Assembly (NCBI GenBank): GCA_001567275.1
Contig: LNBX01000048.1
Coordinates: forward strand, 1 to 64,000
Length of the DNA: 64,000 nt
Origin: Bacteroidetes bacterium OLB10
GTDB lineage: Bacteria; Bacteroidota; Bacteroidia; AKYH767-A; OLB10
Direction: 5' to 3'
The notes beneath the pieces were generated by a model. It was not told the origin of the DNA. It did not search any database and saw only the letters and a program-made list of their open reading frames with translations. The position numbers and the translations under genes were made by a program. Of the stretch, positions 25,720 to 36,077 are shown in pieces (positions within the stretch are counted from its first letter, which is position 1; every line of letters starts with the position of its first letter).

Positions 25720-26300
25720 TCAAATGATTCTGCCATTTGAAATAGCCAACTATAGCCATCAGTAAGTAAATAAAAAAACAATATGGCATAAAGCGGTAAT
25801 CCTTTGTAAAGATATATTCCGATGTAAATAATATTGGCATCTATCCACACTAACCAGTTTTCAATTTTCTTTTCAGCCAACATATACTGAGCAGCAAAAC
25901 ACAAACTCGTGGCCAGTGCATCCCAGTAAGGCACTGATGCTCCGGTGTAGGTGTGAAAAAATGTTCCCATTAAAATCGTCAGCACCACTACTCCTCCCAG
26001 CAATGCAAAAATCATTTTCTTTCCTGCATTGGTTACCGGCATATCAGCATCAGGTTTTTTGCCTTTCAGCCATCGCATCCATCCGTAACTGAGCAATGAA
26101 ATATATACCAGCTGCTGTATGACATCAGAATACAGACTTTGGTGATAAAATATGTAGAGCGATACACAAACATTTACTAAACTGACTGGGAAGTAAATAA
26201 TCTTCTCCTTGATGCCGAAATAAATTCCTGCAATGCCGAATACAAAACCAATCCACTCTAAAAGCGGGATGCCAAGAATTAAAAGAGAATCAACATTCAC
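25710..26300 (-). CDS. pnuC: Nicotinamide riboside transporter PnuC
   Basis: A 196-residue inner-membrane protein with about seven hydrophobic segments. The family features are WIGFVFGIAGIYFGIKEKI at the N-terminus and WLVWIDANIIYIGIYLYKGL near the C-terminus. PnuC moves nicotinamide riboside by facilitated diffusion; the downstream kinase traps it. The stop overlaps the kinase start, and the gene start overlaps the end of the GGGP synthase gene by 4 bases. Confidence 0.88.
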   Translation of the reverse strand: MNVDSLLILGIPLLEWIGFVFGIAGIYFGIKEKIIYFPVSLVNVCVSLYIFYHQSLYSDVIQQLVYISLLSYGWMRWLKGKKPDADMPVTNAGKKMIFALLGGVVVLTILMGTFFHTYTGASVPYWDALATSLCFAAQYMLAEKKIENWLVWIDANIIYIGIYLYKGLPLYAILFFYLLTDGYSWLFQMAESFDCS

Positions 26301-27061
26301 TGTTTTTCCTTTTGTAAAGATTGATTTATCAGTTTTTTCATATCAGCAATTTCTGTCATCAACTCAGCATTTGTTTCAATGGCATTGCCGATGACTACAA
26401 TATCTGCACCCGCCAAATATATTTCTTTTGCTTTTTCGGCAGTACGTATTCCGCCACCAACTATTAACGGAACTGTCAACTGCCTCTTCACCTCCTGAAT
26501 CATTTTTTCAGGAACCGTTCTTCTGGCACCACTCCCCGCTTCGAGATAAATAAGTTTCATACCTAAATACTCACCGGCTAATGCTGTGGATACTGCAATT
26601 TCAATCCCATCATGTGGTATGGGTTTGGTGTTGCTTACATATTGTACGGTGGTTACGTTTCCACTGTCTATCAAAATATATCCTGTAGAAATTACTTCCA
26701 AGCCAAACTCTTTAATTGCCGGAGCACTGATTACATGCTGACCAATCAATAAATCAGGATTTCGACCGGAAATAAGAGATAAATACAACAATGCATCTGC
26801 CTGTTTATCTACCTGTGATGCATTACCCGGAAAAATGATTACCGGAATGTCAGTCTGCTTTTTGAGTGCCTGTATGGTGTAATGAATATTGCCATGCGTA
26901 ATAACACTGCCACCTACAAAAAAATAATCCACCTCATTTTGCTCCGCGTATTTACAAATGTTGCTGAGCTGATCTGCTTCTGCTTTGTCAGGATCAATCA
27001 ACACAGCCAACTGCCTGATGCCCTTCTTAAACTTCTTCAGTATTTGATTATTATAAATCAT
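26297..27061 (-). CDS. Geranylgeranylglyceryl/heptaprenylglyceryl phosphate synthase family protein
   Basis: TIM-barrel prenyltransferase of the GGGPS/PcrB group, which joins a polyprenyl diphosphate to glycerol 1-phosphate. Motifs: AVLIDPDK at the first strand, FVGGSVITHG, VIIFPGNASQV, IYLEAGSGA and the phosphate-binding VGGGIRTAEKA. The 254-residue length fits group II enzymes, known from many Bacteroidota as well as archaea. The physiological lipid product in bacteria is not clear. It overlaps both neighbours by 4 bases, so the four genes from the phosphopantetheinyl transferase to the NadR-like kinase form one operon. Confidence 0.88.
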   Translation of the reverse strand: MIYNNQILKKFKKGIRQLAVLIDPDKAEADQLSNICKYAEQNEVDYFFVGGSVITHGNIHYTIQALKKQTDIPVIIFPGNASQVDKQADALLYLSLISGRNPDLLIGQHVISAPAIKEFGLEVISTGYILIDSGNVTTVQYVSNTKPIPHDGIEIAVSTALAGEYLGMKLIYLEAGSGARRTVPEKMIQEVKRQLTVPLIVGGGIRTAEKAKEIYLAGADIVVIGNAIETNAELMTEIADMKKLINQSLQKEKQ

Positions 27062-27690
27062 TTGTCAATCGCATTGGCTTTTAAAAGTCCGTTATCTATA
27101 GAATAATGAATATCAAAATCAGTGGTTTTATTATCCAGAATCAGTTGACCTTGTACGTTACCTTCCTGTTTAAGGTTAAAGGGTAAAATTCGAAGATTGG
27201 TCTTAAAGTCAAGTGATTTTTTACCATAAATCTTATACATCACTTCCTTGGCACTCCAAACCACAAATGTTTTGTGCAAACGCTCATCGTCTTTTCCCTC
27301 TATCATTTCATCATCTCTTAAAAACTTGGTGCTGATTTTTTCAATTCTTTCATTAATTATTTCCATATCAAAGCCGCAGTTTGAATGCTTATGATACATC
27401 ACCCCCACATAACCGTGTGAATGTGATATGGAAACAAAACCTTCGGGTTCGGTTAAAAAGGGTTTTCCATATTCATCATATCTGATTTCAAACCTCCTGT
27501 CAGGCAGCATTTCATGTAAAATCAACCGCACGGCATACCATTCGCATATTCTGCGCTGATGACTGTAATGAGGCGGAATCTGATAGGATCCGTAGTAATT
27601 CAACATCTGCTTCAACATGCCTGAATTTTCATCCAGGTGCCAAATACCTATGCTGCTCTTATCGTTTTTAATTATTTCTGTTAAAGGCAT
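27058..27690 (-). CDS. 4'-phosphopantetheinyl transferase superfamily protein
   Basis: Sfp-type transferase that attaches phosphopantetheine from CoA to carrier proteins. Family motifs are FVSISHSHGYVGVM, the Mg-binding GFDMEII, and FVVWSAKEVMYKIYG, with the WxxKE-type pattern as W-S-A-K-E. The length is 210 residues. It is first in the minus-strand operon with ggps, pnuC and the NadR-like kinase, and divergent from ahcY. The target carrier protein is not visible here. Confidence 0.88.
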   Translation of the reverse strand: MPLTEIIKNDKSSIGIWHLDENSGMLKQMLNYYGSYQIPPHYSHQRRICEWYAVRLILHEMLPDRRFEIRYDEYGKPFLTEPEGFVSISHSHGYVGVMYHKHSNCGFDMEIINERIEKISTKFLRDDEMIEGKDDERLHKTFVVWSAKEVMYKIYGKKSLDFKTNLRILPFNLKQEGNVQGQLILDNKTTDFDIHYSIDNGLLKANAIDK

Positions 27691-27699
27691 GTTAACTGC

Positions 27700-27730
27700 T
27701 TTGCCGTTAGCTCTTTATTTTGTAAATTTG
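27700..27730 (+). promoter_or_regulatory. Bacteroidota-type promoter of ahcY
   Basis: TTTG (27700-27703), 19-base spacer, TAAATTTG (27723-27730). This matches the major-sigma consensus TTTG-N19-TAnnTTTG. It stands 38 bases before the ahcY ATG. Confidence 0.78.
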
Positions 27731-27768
27731 CGCAAAATTTCAAATAATAAATTATATATCTTAAAAAA

Positions 27769-29085
27769 ATGTCAACAGCAACAGAAACAAAGTTGAAATA
27801 CAAAGTAAAAGATATTTCACTTGCAGAATGGGGACGCAAAGAAATTAAACTGGCTGAAGCAGAAATGCCGGGACTAATGTCGCTCCGTGAGGAATATGGA
27901 AAACAAAAACCATTGAAAGGCGCACGCATCGCAGGCTGCCTCCACATGACCATTCAAACCGCAGTATTAATTGAAACATTGAAGGAACTGGGTGCAGAAG
28001 TTACCTGGAGTTCATGTAACATTTTTTCCACTCAGGATCATGCTGCCGCTGCCATAGCTGCTGCAGGAATTCCTGTTTACGCCTGGAAAGGTATGAACAA
28101 CGAAGAGTTTGACTGGTGTATTGAGCAAACACTGTTTGCTTTTGAAGGTGGACAACCTTTGAATATGATACTTGATGATGGTGGTGACCTTACCAACATG
28201 GTGTTCGACAAATATCCTGAACTGATTAAGAACATAAAAGGACTGAGCGAAGAAACCACTACCGGTGTTCACCGTCTGTATGAGCGTATGAATAAAGGTA
28301 CACTTCCTATTCCTGCAATCAATGTGAACGATTCAGTAACAAAATCTAAATTCGACAACAAATATGGATGCCGCGAATCATTACAGGATGCTATTCGCAG
28401 AGCTACCGACCTGATGCTTGCAGGAAAAGTTGCTGTAGTTGCAGGTTATGGTGATGTTGGAAAAGGTTCTGCTGAATCGCTGAGCAGCGCAGGTGTTCGT
28501 GTAATTGTTACTGAAATTGATCCCATCTGCGCATTGCAGGCTGCTATGGAAGGTTATGAAGTAAAAACTATGGACAATGCTGTTAAAGAAGCTGACATTA
28601 TTGTTACAGCTACCGGAAATCACAACATCATTGTTGACCGTCATTTTAAAGCAATGAAACATAATGCTGTGCTTTGCAACATTGGTCACTTCGATAATGA
28701 GATTGACATGGCATGGCTGAATAAAAACTATGGCAAAACAAAAGATACCATCAAACCTCAGGTTGATAAATATACCATTGACGGAAAAGACATCATTGTA
28801 CTTGCCGAAGGCCGTTTGGTGAATCTGGGCTGTGCAACAGGACACCCATCTTTTGTGATGAGTAATTCTTTCACCAATCAGACTCTTGCTCAGTTAGAAC
28901 TTTGGAATCATTCAGATAAATATGAAAACAAAGTTTATACATTGCCTAAACATCTGGATGAGAAAGTTGCACGTTTGCACCTGAGTAAAATTGGTGTGGA
29001 ACTTGAAACACTTACTCCAAGTCAGGCTGAATACATTGGTGTTAAAGTTGAAGGTCCGTTTAAACCTGAATATTATCGCTATTAA
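27769..29085 (+). CDS. ahcY: Adenosylhomocysteinase
   Basis: Splits S-adenosylhomocysteine into adenosine and homocysteine and so keeps SAM-dependent methylation running. The 438-residue protein has the N-terminal [15 protein letters not shown], the NAD-binding [22 protein letters not shown], and the C-terminal [13 protein letters not shown]. It is preceded by a good promoter and followed by a strong terminator, so it is likely a single-gene unit. Confidence 0.98.
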   Translation: MSTATETKLKYKVKDISLAEWGRKEIKLAEAEMPGLMSLREEYGKQKPLKGARIAGCLHMTIQTAVLIETLKELGAEVTWSSCNIFSTQDHAAAAIAAAGIPVYAWKGMNNEEFDWCIEQTLFAFEGGQPLNMILDDGGDLTNMVFDKYPELIKNIKGLSEETTTGVHRLYERMNKGTLPIPAINVNDSVTKSKFDNKYGCRESLQDAIRRATDLMLAGKVAVVAGYGDVGKGSAESLSSAGVRVIVTEIDPICALQAAMEGYEVKTMDNAVKEADIIVTATGNHNIIVDRHFKAMKHNAVLCNIGHFDNEIDMAWLNKNYGKTKDTIKPQVDKYTIDGKDIIVLAEGRLVNLGCATGHPSFVMSNSFTNQTLAQLELWNHSDKYENKVYTLPKHLDEKVARLHLSKIGVELETLTPSQAEYIGVKVEGPFKPEYYRY

Positions 29086-29103
29086 TTTAATCAGGGCATA
29101 TAC

Positions 29104-29136
29104 AAAAGAGGCTGCTTTTTAAAGGCAGCCTCTTTT
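29104..29136 (+). terminator. Intrinsic terminator of ahcY
   Basis: Stem AAAAGAGGCTGC / GCAGCCTCTTTT (12 pairs) with a nine-base loop, 18 bases past the ahcY stop and followed by a T-rich stretch. It also faces the convergent SRAP gene. Confidence 0.88.
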
Positions 29137-29155
29137 ATTTAAAACAAAACGCTTG

Positions 29156-29866
29156 TCATCCAAAATCAAGGCTTCCCTGACCATTATTTTTCCGTACTGT
29201 TTTCTTTTTAACCGGTGCTGGCATTTCTCTTACCTCAAGCATATTATCTTCTAATGGAACCAACATGGCATCTGCTTCAACAGATGTTGTGTTTACATCA
29301 AGCCATCGCTTTAGTTTTTCTTCTGTTAACACCACCGGCATTCTGTCGTGAAAAGGTTTTACTTCCTTATTGGGTTCGGTAGTGATGATGGCAAAAGTTT
29401 TTATAATCTCTCCGGTTTCAGGATCGGCCCAGTGATTATAAATGCCGGCAATATTCATTGGTTTGTTTCCCTGATGTTTAAAAAAATAATTTTTACCTGT
29501 GGCTCTGTCTTTTTCATAAAATCCTGTTGCACACACCACACATCTTTGTTTTTTCAGCCATACTTTTTTCCACGTTGGCTTACCGTTCAGCGAATCAGCT
29601 CTGGCATTAAAATTCAGTGCTGACTGCCTGATTTCTTTTGCCCATGAAGGCAGAAAACCAAAAAAATAAAATTCCTGGGTTTGTGATTCAATCGGAATAA
29701 CCACTACCTCTGCTCCCGGAAATACACTCCATGGTTCAAGATCAACTTCAGAAGAAATAATTTTCTTTTCAAAAGGCGTAACAGAAGACATCGTTTCCTC
29801 TTTGCCAATATCTCGGATGCTCCTTTTTATTCCTGCTCGTGTCAGCGCTTCGTAATTATAACACAT
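29156..29866 (-). CDS. SRAP domain protein (YedK/HMCES family)
   Basis: SRAP proteins shield abasic sites in single-stranded DNA by forming a covalent link through Cys2. Here the sequence starts MCYNYEAL, so Cys2 is in place after Met removal. Other family marks are FNARADSL, CVVCATGFYE and PFHDRMPVVL, with the conserved His-Asp-Arg-Met-Pro. The 236-residue length is typical. No SOS box was identified. Confidence 0.92.
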   Translation of the reverse strand: MCYNYEALTRAGIKRSIRDIGKEETMSSVTPFEKKIISSEVDLEPWSVFPGAEVVVIPIESQTQEFYFFGFLPSWAKEIRQSALNFNARADSLNGKPTWKKVWLKKQRCVVCATGFYEKDRATGKNYFFKHQGNKPMNIAGIYNHWADPETGEIIKTFAIITTEPNKEVKPFHDRMPVVLTEEKLKRWLDVNTTSVEADAMLVPLEDNMLEVREMPAPVKKKTVRKNNGQGSLDFG

Positions 29867-29979
29867 GCTGTAAAATTAACATTTAAATTTTCTCCTTCAC
29901 TAACATCTTATCCAATATTTATTTGAAATTTAAACTTATTTTTACCTACTTAAAATCGAACTTTCTATTCCGCAATAAA

Positions 29980-32316
29980 ATGAAAGCAAAAAAATTTCTC
30001 ACGCTGTTATTCTCATTGGCCTTTCTGAACCTAAACATGCAGGCACAGTCTGTAACCGATAGCATACATGTGGCACACTATTCAATTTCTATTGACACCG
30101 TTGCATACAGTCAGCAAACCATCAGAGCCAACACCACACTTCAGATTGTTTCTAAAATGAACAATATTTCAACAGTATCACTGGATCTGCTGGTGATGAA
30201 TATTGACTCTGTATTTAATACTTCAGGTACGCTCAACTATTCTTACAACGATACCACACTTGTAGTGCAACTGAACAATCCTGTTAGCACTGGCGATACT
30301 TTAGAATTTAAGGTAGTTTATAACGGCCATCCGCAAAAAGATGCTTCTGGTTTCGGAGGATTTTATTTTTCTCCTACCATGGCTTTTAATATGGGAGTTG
30401 GTTTTGCTGCCATTCCACATAATCTGGGAAAAGTTTGGTTTCCCTGTGTGGATGTATTTGATGATAAAGGCGCTTACGATTTTCATATACGAACGCTTTC
30501 AAATCACAAAGCATATTGTAATGGTTTTTTGAATGATTCTATCATTCACAGCGATGGCACCACTACCTGGCACTGGATAATGAACGATCCTATACCCACC
30601 TACCTTGCCTGTTTGGTTACCGGTCCTTACATTTCATGGACACGCAATTATTCAGGTATTCCGATTGAAATTGCAGCACTGCCTGCCGACACTGCTAATG
30701 TATCGGCAACATTCACAAACCTTCCTGCTGCTATCAACACCTTTGTGGATTATTACGGACCATATCCGTTTAATAAAATTGGTTATTCACTGGTGAATTT
30801 CACTGCAGGCGCCATGGAACATGCTACCAATATTTCAATCGGACGTGCTTTCATCAATGGTACTTTGGGTTACGAAACATTGTGGGCTCATGAACTTTCG
30901 CACATGTGGTGGGGCGACAAGGTTACCTGCAAAACCGATGCTGATATGTGGCTCAACGAAGGTTGGGCATCTTTCAATGAAGCACTTTTTACTCAGGCTT
31001 TGTATGGAAACACTGCTTACAAAAACTGGATCAGAACCAATCACCGCAAGGTATTGCAGTTTGCTCATATCAGCGATGGCTCCTATCTGGCTCTTAATGC
31101 CATTCCATCAGATTATACCTATGGTGCTACCGCCTATCAGAAAGGTGCTGATATTGTTCATACCCTCAGAAACTATCTGGGCGACTCATTATTTAAAGTT
31201 GGAACGCAACATTACCTCGACTCATTTGCTTATGGAAATGCTTCGAGTGCCGACCTGCGCGATGCACTTACTTCTGCAACAGGAATAAACATGAGCAGGT
31301 TTTTTGATGATTGGATTTTTACGCCCGGATTTCCACATTTTTCAATTGATTCAGTAGTGTATTTTCCCGGAGGGCTTGATCACTATTTTGTTTATACCCG
31401 TCAACGCTCAAAAGGTAATCTGCATGTATATAAAATGCCTGTTGATATTACTTTCAGCAATGGAATAACCGACACAACAGTGACTGTTGTTATTGATTCT
31501 GCTACCAATATGTTTCACATACCTTTAATCATAGCAAATGCTACCTGGGTATCATTGGACAGAAATGAAAAAATAAGTGATGCAATAACTGATTTTGAAA
31601 TAACACCAACTTCTACAAGCAATCAGAATATGTCCGAAACAAACACTTCTCTGAATGTTCAGACTTTAAGTTCCACTCCTTCCACCATCAGAATAGAACA
31701 TAACTGGGTGGCTCCTGACGGCTTCAAACAAAGTAATCCCGGAATCAGACTGAGCGATTATCACTACTGGAAGGTGGACGGAATCATTAATCCGGGTTTC
31801 CTGAGTAAAATTACATTTCAATACAATGGCTCTTTAAGTACTTCATCAGGTTATCTTGATAATACACTTATTACAGGAACAGAGGATAGTTTAGTATTGC
31901 TCTATCGCCCTTCTGTTGCCAACGACTGGCAAATCATCAACGCTAATCACAATATAGGCTCCGCTTTTGACAAAATAGGAAGTTATACTGTTGACACTAT
32001 GCTGATAGGAGAATATGCTCTGGGTTACAGAGATTATACTGTAAGCATAAACAATGTTAGTCCTAAAAGAATTATACTTTCCGTACAGCCCAATCCGGCT
32101 TACGATACCTGTCGGATAAATGCACAATTGATGAAAAATGAAGTTGGTGTTTTAATTTTACTGGACGTAAGAGGACGAGAAATCAGGAAATGGAAAATTG
32201 ATGCAAAAAACAGCGTTGTAATTGATTGTACTTCACTTAAAAACGGAGAATATGTTGTGCAGTTGTTATCGCAAAATAAGCTATTAGATACAGCCAAAAT
32301 AATTATTCACAAATGA
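29980..32316 (+). CDS. Secreted M1 family aminopeptidase with T9SS sorting domain
   Basis: Zinc metallopeptidase of the M1 (gluzincin) family. The signal peptide is MKAKKFLTLLFSLAFLNLNMQAQS; I place the start at 29980 because upstream in-frame codons to 29923 do not add signal-peptide character. The N-terminal beta domain leads to TAGAMEHATNIS, the exopeptidase GAMEN-like motif, and AHELSHMWWGD with NEGWASF supplies the HExxH-x18-E zinc site. The C-terminal about 80 residues (VQPNPAYDTCRINAQL ... KIIIHK) are a type A T9SS sorting domain. The enzyme should therefore be exported and surface-bound or released. A proline-rich middle region is absent. Substrates unknown. Confidence 0.9.
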   Translation: MKAKKFLTLLFSLAFLNLNMQAQSVTDSIHVAHYSISIDTVAYSQQTIRANTTLQIVSKMNNISTVSLDLLVMNIDSVFNTSGTLNYSYNDTTLVVQLNNPVSTGDTLEFKVVYNGHPQKDASGFGGFYFSPTMAFNMGVGFAAIPHNLGKVWFPCVDVFDDKGAYDFHIRTLSNHKAYCNGFLNDSIIHSDGTTTWHWIMNDPIPTYLACLVTGPYISWTRNYSGIPIEIAALPADTANVSATFTNLPAAINTFVDYYGPYPFNKIGYSLVNFTAGAMEHATNISIGRAFINGTLGYETLWAHELSHMWWGDKVTCKTDADMWLNEGWASFNEALFTQALYGNTAYKNWIRTNHRKVLQFAHISDGSYLALNAIPSDYTYGATAYQKGADIVHTLRNYLGDSLFKVGTQHYLDSFAYGNASSADLRDALTSATGINMSRFFDDWIFTPGFPHFSIDSVVYFPGGLDHYFVYTRQRSKGNLHVYKMPVDITFSNGITDTTVTVVIDSATNMFHIPLIIANATWVSLDRNEKISDAITDFEITPTSTSNQNMSETNTSLNVQTLSSTPSTIRIEHNWVAPDGFKQSNPGIRLSDYHYWKVDGIINPGFLSKITFQYNGSLSTSSGYLDNTLITGTEDSLVLLYRPSVANDWQIINANHNIGSAFDKIGSYTVDTMLIGEYALGYRDYTVSINNVSPKRIILSVQPNPAYDTCRINAQLMKNEVGVLILLDVRGREIRKWKIDAKNSVVIDCTSLKNGEYVVQLLSQNKLLDTAKIIIHK

Positions 32317-32386
32317 AATAATTTAAATCATTAAATTAAAAAGCATTTTTTATATTTGCGTTTCGAAAATTAAAAATCAAATAAAC

Positions 32387-34198
32387 ATGAGGAAAATTTT
32401 ACTTACAATTGTTGCAGCTGTCTTCTCGCTGACAACTCAGGCGCAGACATGGGTTAATCAAAACCTGATGCTGACTGCCTATGACGGTTATATGTTCGAC
32501 ATAGAAACCGTAGATGCAAACGTTGCATGGGGTGCATTATGGAATGGCACTACAGGTGCAGCAACTCCCTACACTGCCGATTATGCCAGAACAATTGACG
32601 GTGGTACTACCTGGACAATAGGAACAGTTACCGCTACTGCAGGTTTGGTAATTTCTAACATCTGGCCAATTGATGCCAACACTTGTTATGTTGCAATGTG
32701 CGATGTAAATGCAGGCGGTGGAGCAATCTACAAAACTACCGATGGCGGTGCTACCTGGACACCAAGTTCTACAGCAGCTATGTATTCACAATCTACATCG
32801 TTTTGTAATGTAGTGTACTTTGCTGATGCTCAAAATGGTTTTGCACAAGGTGATCCTGTTGGAACCGGTGCAAACAAACGCTATGAACTTTGGACAACCG
32901 CAGATGGTGGTGCTAACTGGACACAAGTACCTGTTGCAAACATTCCTGCTCTCACCAATGCCGGTGAATATGGTATTACTAATTTGTTTTCTGCTATTGG
33001 AGACGACATTTGGTTTGCTACTACCTATGGTGATGTTTACCATTCTTCTGACAAAGGATTAAACTGGACAAAAAGTGCAACCGGTTTACCTTCAAATGTA
33101 AACTCAGGAAACCGTCAGGATATTTCAAATATTGCATTCAGTGATGCTATGCATGGAATGGTTGTACAGGTTAATTCAACAGGTTATTTAATCAAAGCCA
33201 CTTCTGACGGGGGTGCAACATGGACAAGTGTTACTCCTGTAGGTACTTTCTATCCGGGTGAAATTTCCGGTGTACCCGGTACATCTGTATTTGTTTGCGG
33301 TTCTTCTAATGCAACTTACGGATATGCTTCTGCCTTCAGTACAGATTATGGTGTAACATGGACTGATATTGATAACAGCGCATCTCACACTTCATTCTCT
33401 TTCGTTAATGATTCAACAGGTTTTGGTGGTGAATTTATTGCTGCAGGAAACGTAGGTGGTGCATGGAAATTTTCAGGACATCTTGCACCGGCTGCTACTG
33501 TATCTTGTGGTGATCCTACTATCAGCAGTGGAATAACAACCGTTAATAACGCAGTTATTTGTTTCGACAGTACTATGGTTGCTACTACCAATGGAATCCT
33601 TGCGCCAACAGTTGGTACTGTACATGGATTCAGCCTTATTGTTTCAAGTGGTGACATCAGTGGTAATACAGATCCTAACTCTACCGGATTGGTTTTAGGT
33701 GGAACAGGAACTATACCTGCCACTTCAGGAACAAGTTCCACTTCTTTGCCTAACGATGGTACAATTTTCCCTGCAGGAGTTTATTATCTTACTCCAATTG
33801 TATATGGTAATGCAACCGGCACAGGAAGTATCTTCAACTTAACTCTTGATCCTAACTGTACTTACACGGGCAACTCTGTAATGGTAACTTTATTGGCACA
33901 GGGTGTAGCTTGTCCTACTTCAGTTAAAAATCTTGATAATACCACTTTTGCTGTAACAGGAATTTATCCTGTTCCGGTTAAGAACACTCTTAACATGATG
34001 GTTGAATCTCAAAAATCATTAGTGGCAGAAGTTACTGTTAAAGATGTAACAGGTCGTGTAATAAGCAACCAGACATTTACAGTACAGAATGGTCAGAATA
34101 CTGTTTCTGTTGATGTTAACTCATTGTCTGCAGGCATCTACACTGTAACCGTAAACAACGGAAATGAACAAGTAACTAAGAAATTTGTGAAAGAATAA
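32387..34198 (+). CDS. T9SS type A protein with BNR/Asp-box beta-propeller
   Basis: A 603-residue secreted protein with signal peptide MRKILLTIVAAVFSLTTQAQ. Residues about 60-340 carry at least six Asp-box-like turns (DGGTTWT, DGGATWT, DGGANWT, DKGLNWT, DGGATWT, DYGVTWT), predicting a sialidase/YCF48-like propeller. No sialidase catalytic set is obvious, so a binding role is as likely as hydrolysis. A second beta-rich region precedes the type A sorting domain (YPVPVKNTLNMMVES ... VTKKFVKE). A TATATTTG at 32351-32358 may be the -7 box. A terminator follows. Confidence 0.85.
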   Translation: MRKILLTIVAAVFSLTTQAQTWVNQNLMLTAYDGYMFDIETVDANVAWGALWNGTTGAATPYTADYARTIDGGTTWTIGTVTATAGLVISNIWPIDANTCYVAMCDVNAGGGAIYKTTDGGATWTPSSTAAMYSQSTSFCNVVYFADAQNGFAQGDPVGTGANKRYELWTTADGGANWTQVPVANIPALTNAGEYGITNLFSAIGDDIWFATTYGDVYHSSDKGLNWTKSATGLPSNVNSGNRQDISNIAFSDAMHGMVVQVNSTGYLIKATSDGGATWTSVTPVGTFYPGEISGVPGTSVFVCGSSNATYGYASAFSTDYGVTWTDIDNSASHTSFSFVNDSTGFGGEFIAAGNVGGAWKFSGHLAPAATVSCGDPTISSGITTVNNAVICFDSTMVATTNGILAPTVGTVHGFSLIVSSGDISGNTDPNSTGLVLGGTGTIPATSGTSSTSLPNDGTIFPAGVYYLTPIVYGNATGTGSIFNLTLDPNCTYTGNSVMVTLLAQGVACPTSVKNLDNTTFAVTGIYPVPVKNTLNMMVESQKSLVAEVTVKDVTGRVISNQTFTVQNGQNTVSVDVNSLSAGIYTVTVNNGNEQVTKKFVKE

Positions 34199-34216
34199 TT
34201 CCGTTTCAAATTATTT

Positions 34217-34247
34217 AAAAAGGCTGTCTTTTCGAGGCAGCCTTTTT
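34217..34247. terminator. Bidirectional intrinsic terminator
   Basis: Stem AAAAAGGCTGTCT / GAGGCAGCCTTTTT-type (about 13 pairs including one G-T) between two convergent T9SS cargo genes, overlapping the last base of the minus-strand gene. Confidence 0.83.
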
Positions 34248-35914
34248 TATTTTATCCTTACAAGTTTTTTGTTTACCTCTGTAGAGTTTCCAATTTGAAT
34301 ATTCAAACCATAAATTCCATCAGTCAATTGAGAAGTATCTATTTTTAATCTATCACTATTACATTTTTTGCGAAATAAAACCTGTCCGGTAATATCAGTA
34401 AGCTTAACTTGACATGATACCTGTTTTGAAAAATGAACTGTAACATAATCAGCAAAAGGATTTGGATAAACCTGAATATTGTCTTCTGATAAAAATGGTA
34501 TTAAATAACCTGTTGGACTAAAACTATATTTAGCAAAATAACCATCACGCGAGCCTGCGCTGTTAAGAAAATTTATTCCGCTTGCAGGATTAAAATCAAC
34601 AGATTGCTCAAATCCGCCTGCTATGTAAATAGCATTTTCTCTATCAACAACAAAATTCCTGGTAAAATCAAATCCTGAACTCCCACACCTGAAAGCATTC
34701 ATATAATTACCGCTGCTATCATAATGGGCTACAAATAAATCTGCCAATCCACTCGAATTAAGTGATGCAATGGTGACGTCAGGGTCAAAGTCTGCTGTGT
34801 TGGAAAAATAACCTGTAAACAAAAGTGTGTTATCCTTCAGTTCACGAAATGCATATCCTACATCCATTCCACTTCCACCTACACGTTTAGCAAAAATAAA
34901 ATTACCTGAACTTGTATATTTTGCAAAATACGCATCATAAGTTCCTTGCGATAACAATGCCGATGTATCAATGCCCGGATCAAAATCTGTGTATCCGCTA
35001 AACATTCCACATGTGAGAATATTATTGTTGTAATCCATGCTGATTCCGAAAGGAATACACCCCTTAATAGCAAACGCCCATGAGTAACTTCCCATGCTGC
35101 TATAAGAAGCTACAAAAGCAGTCGTTCCAACTCCATAAAGTGTGTCCGAATTATTTATAACGAGTGTATCATTAAATGTACCCGTAACATAGGTAAAGCC
35201 ATTAACATCAGCAGTAATATTATATGCATATTCATTTCCATAGCCTCCGATTTGTGAAACCCAAAGCAAATTTCCTATTGGAGTAAATTTACCTAATGCC
35301 ACATCTGTATGCCCATTACCATAAAGCCCTGACTGAGTTAAGCCATTATCCAAATACGCACTGTCAGCAAAAGCACCTGTAAATAATATCAAATAGTTTT
35401 TATAATCTATCCTGTAAATAATATCATTACTGCTCCCACCCATTCCTCTTGCCCAAATGAGCGTGCCTGTAGAATCATACTTAGCAATAAATCCATCCTG
35501 GCTTCCACGGTTGCTCAATAAATAAGTTTGCCCATTCGGATTAAAATCAGCGCCTGTATCAAATACACCACAGACGTAAATGTTGCCATATTCATCAACT
35601 GCAGGGTCTGCGTAAGTTAGTTCCTCACCTGCACCTCCTATGGCGATTGCCCATAAATAATTACCTGCACTGTCATAACGTGCTATAAAAATATCATTCC
35701 CTCCGCTGCTCGTCAGGTTATGTGTTGCTGCCGAAGGATCAAAATCGGCAGTACCCGAAAAATACCCGCTGACAATAATATTACTACTGCTGTCAACGGC
35801 AATCCCCATAGCATTCTCAAACTGCGTTCCTCCCACCCTTTTCGCAAAGTTGAATGTCTGTCCGCAGGAAATAACCGGGACTAAGAATATTATACAGGCT
35901 ATCAGCTTATTCAT
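34247..35914 (-). CDS. T9SS type A protein with SBBP-type beta-propeller repeats
   Basis: A 555-residue secreted protein; the start at 35914 gives the signal peptide MNKLIACIIFLVPVISCGQT, while six further codons upstream (to 35932) look spurious. It contains about eight SBBP-like repeats of roughly 55 residues, each with phrases like FAKRVGG, SGYFSGTADFDP and FIARYDSAGNYLWA. These form a predicted beta-propeller. The C-terminus (VYPNPFADYVTVHFSK ... EVNKKLVRIK) is a type A sorting domain. No catalytic motif is seen; adhesion or binding is a guess. Confidence 0.83.
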   Translation of the reverse strand: MNKLIACIIFLVPVISCGQTFNFAKRVGGTQFENAMGIAVDSSSNIIVSGYFSGTADFDPSAATHNLTSSGGNDIFIARYDSAGNYLWAIAIGGAGEELTYADPAVDEYGNIYVCGVFDTGADFNPNGQTYLLSNRGSQDGFIAKYDSTGTLIWARGMGGSSNDIIYRIDYKNYLILFTGAFADSAYLDNGLTQSGLYGNGHTDVALGKFTPIGNLLWVSQIGGYGNEYAYNITADVNGFTYVTGTFNDTLVINNSDTLYGVGTTAFVASYSSMGSYSWAFAIKGCIPFGISMDYNNNILTCGMFSGYTDFDPGIDTSALLSQGTYDAYFAKYTSSGNFIFAKRVGGSGMDVGYAFRELKDNTLLFTGYFSNTADFDPDVTIASLNSSGLADLFVAHYDSSGNYMNAFRCGSSGFDFTRNFVVDRENAIYIAGGFEQSVDFNPASGINFLNSAGSRDGYFAKYSFSPTGYLIPFLSEDNIQVYPNPFADYVTVHFSKQVSCQVKLTDITGQVLFRKKCNSDRLKIDTSQLTDGIYGLNIQIGNSTEVNKKLVRIK

Positions 35915-35995
35915 AGTGATCTGTTGATACAAAGTAACACAATAATCTCAATTCTTTACTACTGCTTTAGAATCATTGGTTATATTCAATAAAAA

Positions 35996-36016
35996 AGCGC
36001 CTCTTAGTGAGGCGCT
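35996..36016 (-). terminator. Intrinsic terminator of the M16 peptidase pair
   Basis: Stem AGCGCCTC / GAGGCGCT with a five-base loop. On the minus strand it is followed by a run of T. It lies about 60 bases past the stop of the second M16 gene. Confidence 0.85.
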
Positions 36017-36077
36017 AATCATATCAATTAATAAACTTTATAATTGCTTTTCAACTATGACTGCAATATCACAATCA

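Noticed and set aside
26297-27061. Recent transfer of an archaeal lipid gene (GGGP synthase)
   Set aside because: The enzyme is widespread in Bacteroidota and sits in a tight operon with ordinary composition.
30301-31288. Open frames of 60-155 codons overlapping the M1 peptidase gene in other frames
   Set aside because: The peptidase frame carries the zinc site, signal peptide and sorting domain; the others show no recognisable pattern.
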